From Telmatobacter sp. DSM 110680 (GTDB lineage Bacteria; Acidobacteriota; Terriglobia; Terriglobales; Acidobacteriaceae): a stretch of 64,000 nucleotides of DNA. Shown piece after piece: positions 53,908 to 62,730 of this stretch (position 1 is the first letter of the stretch; every line of letters starts with the position of its first letter). Position numbers and translations under genes: made by a program. The notes beneath the pieces were generated by a model. That model was not told the DNA's origin, did not search any database, and saw only the letters and a list, made by a program, of their open reading frames with translations. The stretch lies in assembly GCF_039994875.1 (NCBI RefSeq), contig NZ_CP121196.1:5394001-5458000 (forward strand). Reading direction: 5' to 3'.

Positions 53908-53919
53908 GGGCTTTAGCCC
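53908..53919. repeat. Small GGGCTTTAGCCC inverted repeat before lysC
   Basis: GGGC-TTTA-GCCC lies 23 bp before the lysC start, in the context TGCATGTGGGCTTTAGCCCC. The shape is like REP-type elements that are scattered in many bacterial genomes, but I see only one copy in this window, so this remains a guess. Confidence 0.3.
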
Positions 53920-53941
53920 CTGAGGTCGAAACAAGGAACAC

Positions 53942-55354
53942 ATGAGCCTGGTCGTGATGAAATTCGGCGGCACCTCGGTGGAAGACCCGACCGCCATCAA
54001 CCGTACCGCCGCAATCGTCGCGGGCCGCGTCGCCGCCGGCAAGCAAACGGTCGTCGTGGTCAGCGCCATGTCCAAGGTGACCGATCAGCTTCTGCGTGCT
54101 GCTGCCGCCGCTGCCCAAGGCGACCGCACAGGCGCTCTCGCCATCAGTTCTCGCCTGCGCGCCCGCCATCGCGACACTGCCTGCGCCTTGATCAAGACCC
54201 CAGCCGACGCGGCTGCGCTCTGCAATCTCATCGAGCAGAAGTTTGACTCGCTCGACGAAATCCTGCGCGGCCTCGCCGCTATTCTCGAACTCACCCCGCG
54301 CATCTCCGACCTCGTCGTCAGCTACGGTGAACGCCTCTCCAGCCGTATCATCGCCGCAGCATTCACTGAGCGAGGCACCAACGCCGCACACGTTGACGCG
54401 CGCGAAATCATCATTACGGACTCGCAGTTTGGCAAAGCTGTTCCCCTCGACGTGCTGATCGAGAAACGCGCCGCCGAGCATCTTCGCCCACTCCTCGATC
54501 AGGGTAAGGTTCCCGTCATGGGCGGCTTCATCGCAGCAAACGAACAAAATATCACCACCACGCTCGGCCGTGGCGGCTCCGACTTCACCGCTGCTCTTCT
54601 GGGCGGTGCGCTTGCAGCCGACGCAATCGAAATCTGGACCGACGTTGACGGCATCATGACCAGCGATCCGCGCGTATGCCCCGATGCCCTGCGGGTCAAG
54701 GTCATCAGCTTTGAAGAAGCTGCAGAGCTTGCCTACTTCGGCGCCAAGGTGCTGCATCCGGCAACAATTCTGCCCGCAGTACGCAAGAACATCCCAGTGC
54801 TGGTGCTCAACAGCAAGAACCCGGCAAACGAAGGCACGCGGATCATCTCCATCGCGCCGCATTGCAGCAGCCCCTTCAAATCCATCGCGGTAAAGAAGAA
54901 GCTCTCCATTATCGACGTGGTCGCCAGCCGCATGTTGATGACGCATGGCTACCTCAAGGCCATCTTCGACATCTTCGACAAGCACCAGTGCCCTGTTGAC
55001 ATGGTTTCCACAAGCGAAGTTTCTGTCTCTCTGACAGTGGACTCCAATGACAAGCTGCCTTTGATCGCAGCCGATCTGAGCCAGCTCGCCGATGTGAAAT
55101 ATGAAGGTAAGAAGGCGCTTGTCTGCCTGGTCGGCGAAGATATTCGCGGGCAGAGCGGCATGGCAGCGCAGGTCTTCAGCGCCATCAAGCATGTGAACGT
55201 GCGCATGATCTCGCAGGGCGCCAGCGAAATCAATATGAGCTTCATGATTGATGAAGAAGATGCGGACGAAGCTGTGCGTTCGCTGCATGCCGCGTTCTTT
55301 AAGGAACCCGATCCGGTAGTGTTTGATGTAGAGTCACGCAAGGCTGTGGTTTAG
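53942..55354 (+). CDS. lysC: Aspartate kinase
   Basis: The 470-aa enzyme has the kinase motif VVMKFGGTSVEDP, then LVVSYGERLSSRI, GRGGSDFTAALLG and WTDVDGIMTSDPRVC, and two ACT domains. The ACT region begins near residue 305 and includes SMFISQGASE-like RMISQGASEINMSFM. It phosphorylates aspartate, the first step of the lysine/threonine/methionine family, with feedback control through the ACT domains. The length fits the single-chain, monofunctional LysC type. It follows asd on the same strand. No lysine riboswitch is visible in the 107-bp leader. Confidence 0.95.
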   Translation: MSLVVMKFGGTSVEDPTAINRTAAIVAGRVAAGKQTVVVVSAMSKVTDQLLRAAAAAAQGDRTGALAISSRLRARHRDTACALIKTPADAAALCNLIEQKFDSLDEILRGLAAILELTPRISDLVVSYGERLSSRIIAAAFTERGTNAAHVDAREIIITDSQFGKAVPLDVLIEKRAAEHLRPLLDQGKVPVMGGFIAANEQNITTTLGRGGSDFTAALLGGALAADAIEIWTDVDGIMTSDPRVCPDALRVKVISFEEAAELAYFGAKVLHPATILPAVRKNIPVLVLNSKNPANEGTRIISIAPHCSSPFKSIAVKKKLSIIDVVASRMLMTHGYLKAIFDIFDKHQCPVDMVSTSEVSVSLTVDSNDKLPLIAADLSQLADVKYEGKKALVCLVGEDIRGQSGMAAQVFSAIKHVNVRMISQGASEINMSFMIDEEDADEAVRSLHAAFFKEPDPVVFDVESRKAVV

Positions 55355-55486
55355 CTCCCGGTCTGCAGCGATCCCGTTTTTCTACCTCTTCAGCGGCCTC
55401 TGCTCAAGGTTAGCGACTGCACGATTCTTGGCTATACGTCGATTGCAAACGAATGTATGCTGCGTAAAGTAATTTGCGGAGCCCCT

Positions 55487-55930
55487 ATGACTGAAAGCGC
55501 AAACAAAGACTGCGTTAGACGCCACTTTGACGAGCTTTGGAATCACGGGGAAGTAGAGAAGATAGACGAGTTCTTCTCCTCGGAATTTTCTAATTTCGGT
55601 GTTCAATATTCCGACGTTCGGGCAATCATTCAGCACGTTATCCGCACCTGGCGTGGCGCATTTCCGGATTTGTTTTTTCAAATAGACTCGCTCGTCGAGG
55701 AGAGCGATACGGTCATGTGCGAGGTCACCATGTCCGGCACACATCTCGGCGACTTTTCATTAATTCTCCCGCTTCAGGGACCCACGCTCGCTCCGAATGG
55801 CAGGAAGTTCAAGGTCAAGCATATTCATCGCTTCCGCCTCAGAGGTGCAAAAATCGTCGACCATTTCGCTGTGCGTGATGACCTCTCCATGTTCCAGCTA
55901 CTTGGCCATCTCAACGCCATCGGCAGTTAG
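55487..55930 (+). CDS. SnoaL-like ester cyclase family protein
   Basis: The 147-aa protein has the SnoaL/NTF2 fold of ester cyclases. It begins RRHFDELWNHGEVEKIDEFF, then VIRTWRGAFPDLFFQIDSLV and HIHRFRLRGAKIVDHFAVRD, which form the alpha+beta barrel cone. Family members bind small hydrophobic substrates; most have no assigned reaction. The ATG at 55487 has a GGAG site; the track start at 55457 lacks one. It stands between lysC and a lipoprotein gene with no visible link. Confidence 0.82.
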   Translation: MTESANKDCVRRHFDELWNHGEVEKIDEFFSSEFSNFGVQYSDVRAIIQHVIRTWRGAFPDLFFQIDSLVEESDTVMCEVTMSGTHLGDFSLILPLQGPTLAPNGRKFKVKHIHRFRLRGAKIVDHFAVRDDLSMFQLLGHLNAIGS

Positions 55931-56032
55931 CAGGTGCCCCTGTTGGCACACGAGGGTTCGCCGTTGCAATTTCGCTGATAGAGGTTGTAGACTCACATCC
56001 ATTCAAAAGCTGATTGATCGTGAGTCTGGATT

Positions 56033-56854
56033 GTGAACGTCAAATCCCCGCTCCTTCTCTGCCTCTACTTCTTCGCCGCCGTCCTTGCAGGCTGCCACCA
56101 TTGGCCGTCTCCATGGGATGGCCAGTGGACGCTGGATGAGTCCAAAAGCCACTTCGCTGCGCCCACCCTCACCATCACCTTGACTCCCGAAGGCATGTAC
56201 CACGTCGATGATGGCGTAATCGACTACTCCTTTCGCTGCGACGGCAACCCATACCCGACCACTATCGGCAGCGGTGGATTTTTCTCCTGCACCCAGACCG
56301 ATCCGACGACAATCGTTTTGAAAGAAAAGGCCGTTGGCCCCAACCCAACCAACATACGATGGGAACTCTCGACGGATGGCAAGACGTTGACCACCATCGA
56401 CAGACTGATTCAGATCGGCGGCTCCACGAAAGATAAGCAACTCGTCTATGCACGCGACCCTGAAGTCCGAAACTCTGACTTCCGAGACTCGGGATCGACC
56501 GGCTTCTCCGGCCGTTGGATAGCGACCAGGCCCTTTGACTTCCCCTCGAAGACTGTAGTGCTCATCCTCAACTACAACGCCTTTCATTTCGAAGATCAGG
56601 ACTGGGGTCAAGTCTCCGACTCCCTCATCGACGAACCGCCAACTCCCATACGCGGCGCCAATCAGCGCTTCGGATTCTCGCGCTCCGTCAGAATGCCCGG
56701 TCTGCGCGAGATTCAGACGGAAGACACTTGCGCCGGCCGCGTCATCTTGCGAACGACGTGGAAGGTCAGTGACGACGGAAGGACTCTATCCGAGGAATTC
56801 TGGGTGCCGGAAAAGCCCAGCCAGAAGAACTTGCTCGTATATCGGAAATATTGA
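56033..56854 (+). CDS. Lipoprotein of unknown function with repeated beta domain
   Basis: The 273-aa product begins at GTG 56033 with a lipoprotein signal (LLLCLYFFAAVLAGC, Cys at residue 21). Two related halves follow, each starting with a short Trp-containing turn (WDGQWTLDESKSHF and FSGRWIATRPFDFP). Each then has a beta-rich segment containing a cysteine pair (FRCDGNPY, FSCTQTD and later TCAGRVIL). The halves suggest a duplicated lipocalin-like fold. I recognise no family. It would be anchored to the inner face of the outer membrane or the periplasmic side. Neighbours do not reveal its job. Confidence 0.65.
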   Translation: MNVKSPLLLCLYFFAAVLAGCHHWPSPWDGQWTLDESKSHFAAPTLTITLTPEGMYHVDDGVIDYSFRCDGNPYPTTIGSGGFFSCTQTDPTTIVLKEKAVGPNPTNIRWELSTDGKTLTTIDRLIQIGGSTKDKQLVYARDPEVRNSDFRDSGSTGFSGRWIATRPFDFPSKTVVLILNYNAFHFEDQDWGQVSDSLIDEPPTPIRGANQRFGFSRSVRMPGLREIQTEDTCAGRVILRTTWKVSDDGRTLSEEFWVPEKPSQKNLLVYRKY

Positions 56855-56864
56855 GCGCTCCGAG

Positions 56865-57269
56865 TTAGCCGTTTTCGACGCGCTCTTTCATATCCGCATA
56901 GGCTCTCTCAATCAACACTCTCAAAGCTGCGTCATTCGAGGCCGTTTCCGGTTTCAGCTTCACATGGCGCATAAACTTGCCGTTGCCTTGCAACAGCCCA
57001 GCCGGATCTGGTAGCGATGCACCTTGAAAAAACCCTACATTGACGTGAGCGGTGAATACGTTCACGTAGCAGAAGGGCACATCTCCCAGACAGGCAACCG
57101 GGCAGCCGTCATGCATAAGTTCGCGAACTTCGTCGCCGCACTTACGCATCACTTCGAACCACTCGTGCGCGATCGCTCCCAATACGCCTCGATGCCCTCT
57201 CATCCACGCAGCGATGGCGGGGTCCCGCTCCACAGCGCCGTCGAACCGCAGTAATTGCGTTGTCTTCAC
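56865..57269 (-). CDS. DUF1801 family protein
   Basis: The 134-aa protein has the compact alpha/beta fold of DUF1801: an N-terminal WMRGHRGVLGAIAHEWFEVM, then CPVACLGDVPFCYVNVFTAHVNVGFFQGASL and a helical end (RVLIERAYADMKERVENG). The FYVN-like strand with the GFFQGASLPDP stretch is the usual signature. Function of the family is unknown. It starts with GTG at 57269 without a strong ribosome site. It is oriented against its neighbours and convergent with the lipoprotein gene. Confidence 0.8.
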   Translation of the reverse strand: MKTTQLLRFDGAVERDPAIAAWMRGHRGVLGAIAHEWFEVMRKCGDEVRELMHDGCPVACLGDVPFCYVNVFTAHVNVGFFQGASLPDPAGLLQGNGKFMRHVKLKPETASNDAALRVLIERAYADMKERVENG

Positions 57270-57425
57270 CGAATTAACTTACCCTAAAAGGCGCATAACA
57301 TTCACCCGGAAAGCGCCACGGATTCGCAAAGTTCGTTAGTTAATTTCGCTGCAGCGATTCAAGATCCTCGTCCCCGTCGGATAGGCTGTAATCTGTAAAT
57401 CAACGTGAATTTTAAGGAGCGGAAG

Positions 57426-58103
57426 ATGCTCTTTCTGGTTTTGGGCAAAGGCAAAACAGGCTCGCTGGTCGCGGAAGTCGCCCGCGAGCGTGGACACGGC
57501 GTGCGCGCTCTCGACGTCAACGAAAATCAGCAGGCCTCGGCGCTTACGGGTCCCAGCCTCGCCGGCGTCGATGTGGTGATCGACTTCACTACGCCAAGCG
57601 CCGCAGTTGAAAACATTCGCGCCGTCCTCGCGCTTGGAGGTCGTATCGTAGTCGGCACGACCGGCTGGTACACCCAGTTGCCGGAACTCAAAGCCATCGC
57701 CCAGCGACGTGGAGGCGGCCTGCTCTACGGCACAAATTTCTCCATCGGCGTGCAAAAGCTTTTTCGCCTTACCGCCGAGCTTGCCCGCATCGAGGGCTAC
57801 GAGTTTTCCATCAGCGAGACGCACCACACGTCAAAGCTCGATGCACCCTCGGGCACCGCCATCACTCTCAAGGAAATCATCAGCTCTGTGCAGCCAGGCA
57901 TTGATGTACCGATCGAGTCGCATCGCGTCGGCGATGCCAATGGCGAGCACATTGTCACGGCGAAGAGCGATCACGACATCATCGAGTTGCGCCACGATGC
58001 GCACTCCCGCCGTGGCTTTGCCATCGGCGCGGTACGGGCCGCAGAGTGGCTACATGGCAAGTCAGGCGTGTGGGAGTTCCGCGAAATTTTCGACCAGCTA
58101 TAG
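57426..58103 (+). CDS. dapB: 4-hydroxy-tetrahydrodipicolinate reductase
   Basis: The 225-aa protein opens with a dinucleotide-binding loop (LVLGKGKTGSLVAEVARERG). It has VVIDFTTPSAAVENIR, VVGTTGW and ISETHHTSKLDAPSGTAITL, the catalytic His/Lys signature of DapB. It reduces hydroxytetrahydrodipicolinate with NAD(P)H in the lysine and peptidoglycan-diaminopimelate pathway. It is shorter than the 270-aa E. coli enzyme, with a reduced N-terminal domain, as in several non-proteobacterial DapB. The ATG at 57426 has an AAGGAG site. The TIGR03435-type gene follows after 46 bp. Confidence 0.92.
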   Translation: MLFLVLGKGKTGSLVAEVARERGHGVRALDVNENQQASALTGPSLAGVDVVIDFTTPSAAVENIRAVLALGGRIVVGTTGWYTQLPELKAIAQRRGGGLLYGTNFSIGVQKLFRLTAELARIEGYEFSISETHHTSKLDAPSGTAITLKEIISSVQPGIDVPIESHRVGDANGEHIVTAKSDHDIIELRHDAHSRRGFAIGAVRAAEWLHGKSGVWEFREIFDQL

Positions 58104-58149
58104 TTTTCCGAGTACAATTCTCGGTTCGATAAGTCAGGTCGAAACGATC

Positions 58150-58917
58150 ATGCAGAAGTTGATTGTCGCAATCTTCTTTGTCGCTACACTCTTTCAAGCG
58201 AAATCTCAAGACGTCGTCGGCAAACCGCTCATGTGGGACGTGGTTTCCATTAAGCCGCATCGCGCGCTCGACGATCGCGCCATGACTCGGACTCTTCCCG
58301 ATGGCTTCGAGATGGTGAACATGACGATTCACTCGGTCGTCAGTCAAGCTTTCCCAGTGAGATCGGCTGATCAGATTTTTGGATGGCCGTCGTGGACCAA
58401 CTCGGACCGCTTCGATTTTCGTGCCAAGATGGACGCGGAAACTACTGAGGCTTTTCGCAAGTTGCGTGGTTCCGATAGTAGCGATATGTGGCAACTGATG
58501 TTCCGCCAGCTTCTCGAGGAACGCATGGGCCTGAAGTATCACGTGGAAAGGCGAGAGCTGCCAGTTTACGATCTCGTCGTCGCCAAGCATGGACCTAAAC
58601 TCAAGCTTTCGGCTACAGACGAGCAAAGTACATCCCAGTCAAGCCCTGGTTGGCTCTCGGTGCATCGCACCCCGGCAAGCGGTCTAGCGGGCATACTTTC
58701 GGGAATAGTTGGACGTCAGGTTAACGACAAGACGGGATTATCCGGGCTCTACGACATTGAGCTCACGTGGCACTGGAACAACGATCCCGAGTCTGTCGAG
58801 ACCGGCCCTTCCCTCTTCACGGCCCTGCAGGAGCAGCTCGGCCTCAGGCTGGAAGCCGCAAAGGCGCCCATTGAGGTGGTCGTTATCGACCATCTTGAGC
58901 GCCCTTCAGAAAACTAA
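58150..58917 (+). CDS. TIGR03435 family secreted protein
   Basis: The 255-aa product has a signal peptide (MQKLIVAIFFVATLFQAKS) and the acidobacterial soil-protein pattern: WDVVSIKPHRALDD, then FEMVNMTIHSVVSQAF, LLEERMGLKYHVERRELPVYDLVVAKHGPKL and a C-terminal LTWHWNND and FTALQEQLGLRLEAAKAPIEV region. The frame opens at 57709, but the ATG at 58150 begins the signal peptide. Members are very numerous in Acidobacteriota, often dozens per genome, and have no known function. The gene lies just behind dapB. Confidence 0.88.
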   Translation: MQKLIVAIFFVATLFQAKSQDVVGKPLMWDVVSIKPHRALDDRAMTRTLPDGFEMVNMTIHSVVSQAFPVRSADQIFGWPSWTNSDRFDFRAKMDAETTEAFRKLRGSDSSDMWQLMFRQLLEERMGLKYHVERRELPVYDLVVAKHGPKLKLSATDEQSTSQSSPGWLSVHRTPASGLAGILSGIVGRQVNDKTGLSGLYDIELTWHWNNDPESVETGPSLFTALQEQLGLRLEAAKAPIEVVVIDHLERPSEN

Positions 58918-58937
58918 GCTACGAGAATTGTTGCGAA

Positions 58938-60707
58938 TTATTTGGAAGCCGATCCAAAGACAATTGTGATGTTGGTTTCCACGGATACCGGCTGGCCATC
59001 GAGCATATAGGGGTGATACTTCCAGGTCCTCACAGCATCGACTGCCGCCGGCGCCAGAATCTTTGGACCGCTGAGTACCTGCACGCCTTCAATCGTTCCT
59101 TGCTTCGTGATCGTAGCCTTCAAAATCACTTTGCCCGTAATGTGAGCGTCCTGAGCAAACTTGGGATAGACCGGCGGCGTCTTGCGGATGATCATCCCTT
59201 CGGCAACACCGGCGGAGATTCCCACCACGTGCGGATCAATCTTCACCTTCGGGGATCCTCCGAAAACAGTGCCTGGAACCGCACTGCTGTCATCCATCGG
59301 GACAACGGGGGGCGCCGATGGCGGCGGCTCGTCAGCCGGTGCAACCTTCTTGATCTGGCCGGCGATGCGTGTAGGGGCTACAAGCTGTGCAGCCATCGCG
59401 TCGGGCGACACGGGCTCAGGTTGATTGGAATCGGCCGCAATTGGCGTAGTGGGCGTATTGACCGAAGTCGCGGTTGGTTTTGCAGCGGTTGTTCCGGCAA
59501 TGGGCTTGGCTGCAGGTTGCGCGTTCGAAGCTGTTACGGGCTGCGTTTCATTCTTATCTTGAGCGGAAGCCGTTGTTGCCTTGTTTGAGTTCGGTGAGGA
59601 ACTCGGCGATGACGAGCGAGTGAATACCACCAGCAAGACCAGCGCTAGAACCAGCGGACCAGCGGCGATCAAAATCCACTTGACCCAGTTCGCGCCCTGT
59701 TTTTCGGCAGCTTCGTCGGGTTCAGAGTCGCTCAGAATTGCGGATGAACGGAATAGTTCCACGGCTACCGGTGGCCGCTCGATAGCGGGGGCGGCTGGTT
59801 TCTCGAAGCTGGAAATGGGGCGAGGTGCGGGTTCCGGATTTCTGCGCTCGGGTACCAAGGCTGGACGAGGACGTGTTTCAGCCCGCTTGCCAGGCGGTGG
59901 CGGCAGGGGAGCGCGGCGCAAATTCGCGGCATCCCAAGCATCAAACTCGGAGGGAGCTTTCTCGGCCGCAGAGGCCTCTGGCGAGGGAATTGTGACCTCT
60001 TCAATCACACGCGCAATCTCGGGATCCTTGTACCCATCGCTGGCGCGTGTCGACCAAGGTTGCGGCGTCGGTTCAAACCGTTTTTCGGGAAGAATGGCGG
60101 TCACGTTTGAACGCGCGGCTGGTGCTTCCGGTACTCGCGGCGGCTCAACGGGTCTTGCAGCAATTGGCGGCGGTGCAGCTGCCGGTTTCACAGCGGGCTG
60201 CTCAGTTCTGATCGGCTCCGTGCTTTTCGCCGCAGGCTCGTTCTCTGTCGGCAGCGGCAGGAAATCGCGGGCACCTGCACGCATACAAGCCATCAACAGT
60301 TCCTGATCGCTGCGCGCGGAGTATGCCATCACCGACTGTCCAATTTGAGACAGCTTCTCGATGATCTGCAACGCATAGCTTTCGTCGGTGTCGACATCGA
60401 CCAGCACGAAATCAAAATTCTGCTCGAACATCTTCGGCAGATCGTTCAGTTGATCAGGATAATCAATAAACTCGTGGACCTTGCGGCCCTGGGATGAGGC
60501 GAGAGCCCGGGCAACAATCTGCCGGTGTGTGTCATTTGGGCCGATCAGGGCGACATTCATTCCCTTGGCGGCGTTCTTTTCACCCTGCGAACCTTGCGCG
60601 TTCGAAATCTCAGCTCTGGCGATCATGATCCTCGATCCTTCTTCTCGGTCAATGTCGACGCCCGAAGCCGCTGTGATTTCGCCACGCGGCAATTCTGAGT
60701 TCGACAT
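58938..60707 (-). CDS. TonB family protein fused to a receiver-like domain
   Basis: The 589-aa protein has three parts. Residues 50-153 are a CheY/CpaE-like receiver domain (NVALIGPNDTHRQIV, FVLVDVDTDES, AGARDFLPLP). A long Pro/Ala/Ser linker follows, then one membrane helix (WVKWILIAAGPLVLALVLLVVF, 341-362). The periplasmic TonB C-terminal domain spans about 505-588 (PPVYPKFAQDAHITGKVILKATI and AVDAVRTWKYHPYMLDGQPV). TonB transmits energy from ExbB/ExbD to outer-membrane receptors. A receiver at the cytoplasmic end is unusual and suggests regulated or signal-linked energy use. No exbBD or receptor gene is near. The ATG at 60707 is chosen; the track start at 60806 adds 33 non-homologous residues. 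Confidence 0.8.
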   Translation of the reverse strand: MSNSELPRGEITAASGVDIDREEGSRIMIARAEISNAQGSQGEKNAAKGMNVALIGPNDTHRQIVARALASSQGRKVHEFIDYPDQLNDLPKMFEQNFDFVLVDVDTDESYALQIIEKLSQIGQSVMAYSARSDQELLMACMRAGARDFLPLPTENEPAAKSTEPIRTEQPAVKPAAAPPPIAARPVEPPRVPEAPAARSNVTAILPEKRFEPTPQPWSTRASDGYKDPEIARVIEEVTIPSPEASAAEKAPSEFDAWDAANLRRAPLPPPPGKRAETRPRPALVPERRNPEPAPRPISSFEKPAAPAIERPPVAVELFRSSAILSDSEPDEAAEKQGANWVKWILIAAGPLVLALVLLVVFTRSSSPSSSPNSNKATTASAQDKNETQPVTASNAQPAAKPIAGTTAAKPTATSVNTPTTPIAADSNQPEPVSPDAMAAQLVAPTRIAGQIKKVAPADEPPPSAPPVVPMDDSSAVPGTVFGGSPKVKIDPHVVGISAGVAEGMIIRKTPPVYPKFAQDAHITGKVILKATITKQGTIEGVQVLSGPKILAPAAVDAVRTWKYHPYMLDGQPVSVETNITIVFGSASK

Positions 60708-61131
60708 GATGCAAAGCCTGATTTCGAAATGGGTTCTAGAGCCCATTCTGAAGATCGGCGTGCCAGCGGATCTGGGAAGAAAAGCCAAAACTGCCTGCGA
60801 ATCCATTCCGGCATTCGCAGATCAAGATCCTTTGCATTCAGTTAAGTGCACAATCTATTTCCGGTCTAGCGGAGATTGCGCAGCCTGAATTTCGGTCCTG
60901 TAACGGTCATGGTATATGGACTTCTATGCCCTTTGGAACTACTAGGTACTAGGGGATACATGCCTTTCGTCACGTGCCGTCGGCGGCCAAACATTGTCCT
61001 TACAGGAACTTGATCGCTCAAACGCTTTGCTTTCACACCCTCAAGACGGAGCAAATCGATCGGCAAATGGACAGAGATCAGATTCATTCGCTGCCGCTAT
61101 CCGGCCTTGAACACTAAAATATTGCCACACT
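60708..61131. other. Intergenic region between TonB fusion and GNAT gene
   Basis: About 424 bp with no gene. It should hold divergent promoters. The only structure noticed is a short direct repeat ACTAGG/TACTAGG near 60937-60953. Confidence 0.35.
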
Positions 61132-61611
61132 ATGTTTCTTCGCGTTGCTACACCAAACGATATCCCTGACATCGTAGCTCTTGAACGTACCCCCATGGCC
61201 CGCGAATTCGTGGGGCAGTGGAGCGAAGAACGTCACCTCAACAACATTACGGGTGGCGACTCCCGTTATTACGTCAACGAAACGGATTGGGGCGAGATCC
61301 AGGCCTATGCCATTCTGCGCGGCATTCAGGAGGATTCGCGTGCCATCGAACTCAAGCGCATCGTGGTCGCCGTGCCCGAGCGCGGTCTGGGCCGTCAGAT
61401 CCTCAAGGAGCTAATCAGGATCGCCTTCCTCGAACTCGGCGCGCACCGGCTTTTCCTCGACGTGTTCGAAGACAACTCTCGCGCCCGCCACCTTTACGAA
61501 AGTCTCGGCTTCCAATATGAGGGCATAATGCGCGACGCTGCGCGACGTGATGGACGCTGGTGCAATCTTCACCTGATGTCGATGCTTGAGTCGGAATTTC
61601 GCCAGCCCTGA
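61132..61611 (+). CDS. GNAT family acetyltransferase
   Basis: The 159-aa protein has the GNAT fold: an N-terminal RVATPNDIPDIVALE, the acetyl-CoA loop in IVVAVPERGLGRQILKELI near residue 90, and HRLFLDVFEDNSRARHLYESLGF near 105-128. That pattern resembles RimJ/RimL or SpeG-type enzymes that acetylate amino groups with acetyl-CoA. The acceptor cannot be read from the sequence. It stands 75 bp before dapA on the same strand and may share its transcript. Confidence 0.88.
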   Translation: MFLRVATPNDIPDIVALERTPMAREFVGQWSEERHLNNITGGDSRYYVNETDWGEIQAYAILRGIQEDSRAIELKRIVVAVPERGLGRQILKELIRIAFLELGAHRLFLDVFEDNSRARHLYESLGFQYEGIMRDAARRDGRWCNLHLMSMLESEFRQP

Positions 61612-61685
61612 TCCCTGTCTCTAAATCCATCGTGGTCCCTCAGTCACGCTCCAAGTCACAGCCCTGCGATATACACTTTTCAGTG

Positions 61686-62609
61686 ATGGAAACTACGGGT
61701 TGCGGTACGGCAATCGTTACGCCTTTCCGGGCGGACGGATCAATCGATGAGCCGGCGCTGTGGGCGCTGGTGAACTGGCAGATTGACGCAGGCATCGACT
61801 TCATTGTGGCCTGCGGATCGACCGGAGAAGCGGCCACGCTCGAAGAACAGGAGTGGCTGCGCGCAGTTCGTATCGTCATCGAAGCCTCGGCCGGTCGTGT
61901 GCCTGTCTGGGCCGGTTGCACCCATAACTCCACCAAAACTCTGCTGCGTCTCGCTACCATGCTGCGCCAGGTGCCGGGCGTCGACGCCATCCTTTCAGCC
62001 AATCCGTACTACAACAAGCCAACGCAGGAAGGGCAGTTTCAACACTTTCTCGCGCTCGCAAAGAGTGTGGACCCCATACCCGTCTGCCTTTACAACGTGC
62101 CCGGACGTACCGGTGTCAATCTGGATCCACTGACCGTCGTTCGCCTCGCCGCCGCAGCACCCAATGTGGAAGCCATCAAGGAAGCCAGCGGAAAGCTTCC
62201 CCAGATCGCGGAACTTGTGCACTCTCTTCCATCGAGCTTCAAGATTTTTTCCGGCGACGACAACCTTGCTCTCGCTGCGATCGGGGTTGGCGCGCAAGGA
62301 TTGATCAGCGTGGCGTCCAATGAGATTCCTGCAGAGATGGCACGTATGATCGGCGCCGCCCTTCGCGACGAGTGGTCCGAAGCCCGCGAACTTGAGCGCC
62401 GCTATGGACGCCTTTTCGAAGCAAATTTCTGGGAGTCAAATCCTGGCCCCGTGAAGACTATTCTTAATTTGATGGGCCGCGCATCCGATACAGTGCGCTT
62501 GCCTTTGGTCCCGCCGATGCCGGCCACCCGTGCTAAGCTCGAGCGCCTCGCTGGAGAACTTGGGCTCTTGAAGTTCGCTGTACCCGCCGGCGACCTGCGT
62601 ATGTTCTGA
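61686..62609 (+). CDS. dapA: 4-hydroxy-tetrahydrodipicolinate synthase
   Basis: The 307-aa TIM barrel opens GCGTAIVTPFRADGSIDE and carries VACGSTGEAATLEEQEWL. The tyrosine lies in VCLYNVPGRTGVNL and the Schiff-base lysine in VEAIKEASGKLPQI near residue 165. It condenses pyruvate with aspartate semialdehyde, the first committed step to lysine and diaminopimelate. The ATG at 61686 gives the normal family length, so the 18 extra residues from 61632 are rejected. The four enzymes asd, lysC, dapB and dapA lie within 10 kb but in separate transcripts. Confidence 0.95.
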   Translation: METTGCGTAIVTPFRADGSIDEPALWALVNWQIDAGIDFIVACGSTGEAATLEEQEWLRAVRIVIEASAGRVPVWAGCTHNSTKTLLRLATMLRQVPGVDAILSANPYYNKPTQEGQFQHFLALAKSVDPIPVCLYNVPGRTGVNLDPLTVVRLAAAAPNVEAIKEASGKLPQIAELVHSLPSSFKIFSGDDNLALAAIGVGAQGLISVASNEIPAEMARMIGAALRDEWSEARELERRYGRLFEANFWESNPGPVKTILNLMGRASDTVRLPLVPPMPATRAKLERLAGELGLLKFAVPAGDLRMF

Positions 62610-62667
62610 TTTTCACGAATCGTCGCGCAGAAAAATTTGGGTCTCCCTGTCGAAATGAGAACGCACC

Positions 62668-62693
62668 GCGCGTCATCGTGGTGACGGCGCTTT
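62668..62693 (+). terminator. Terminator-like hairpin after dapA
   Basis: GCGCGTCA (62668-62675), loop TCGTGG and TGACG-G-CGC (62682-62690) form a stem with one bulged G followed by TTT. It lies about 60 bp after the dapA stop. Confidence 0.45.
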
Positions 62694-62730
62694 AAACCAC
62701 CGCCCAAAACTCAAACGGAGGATCATCCCA

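Noticed and set aside
53835..53941. Lysine riboswitch before lysC
   Set aside because: The 107-bp leader is too short and lacks the lysine-aptamer pattern; only a tiny hairpin is present.
53852..55288. 478-aa minus-strand open frame
   Set aside because: It lies antisense to lysC, which has full family motifs; the frame exists because of base bias.
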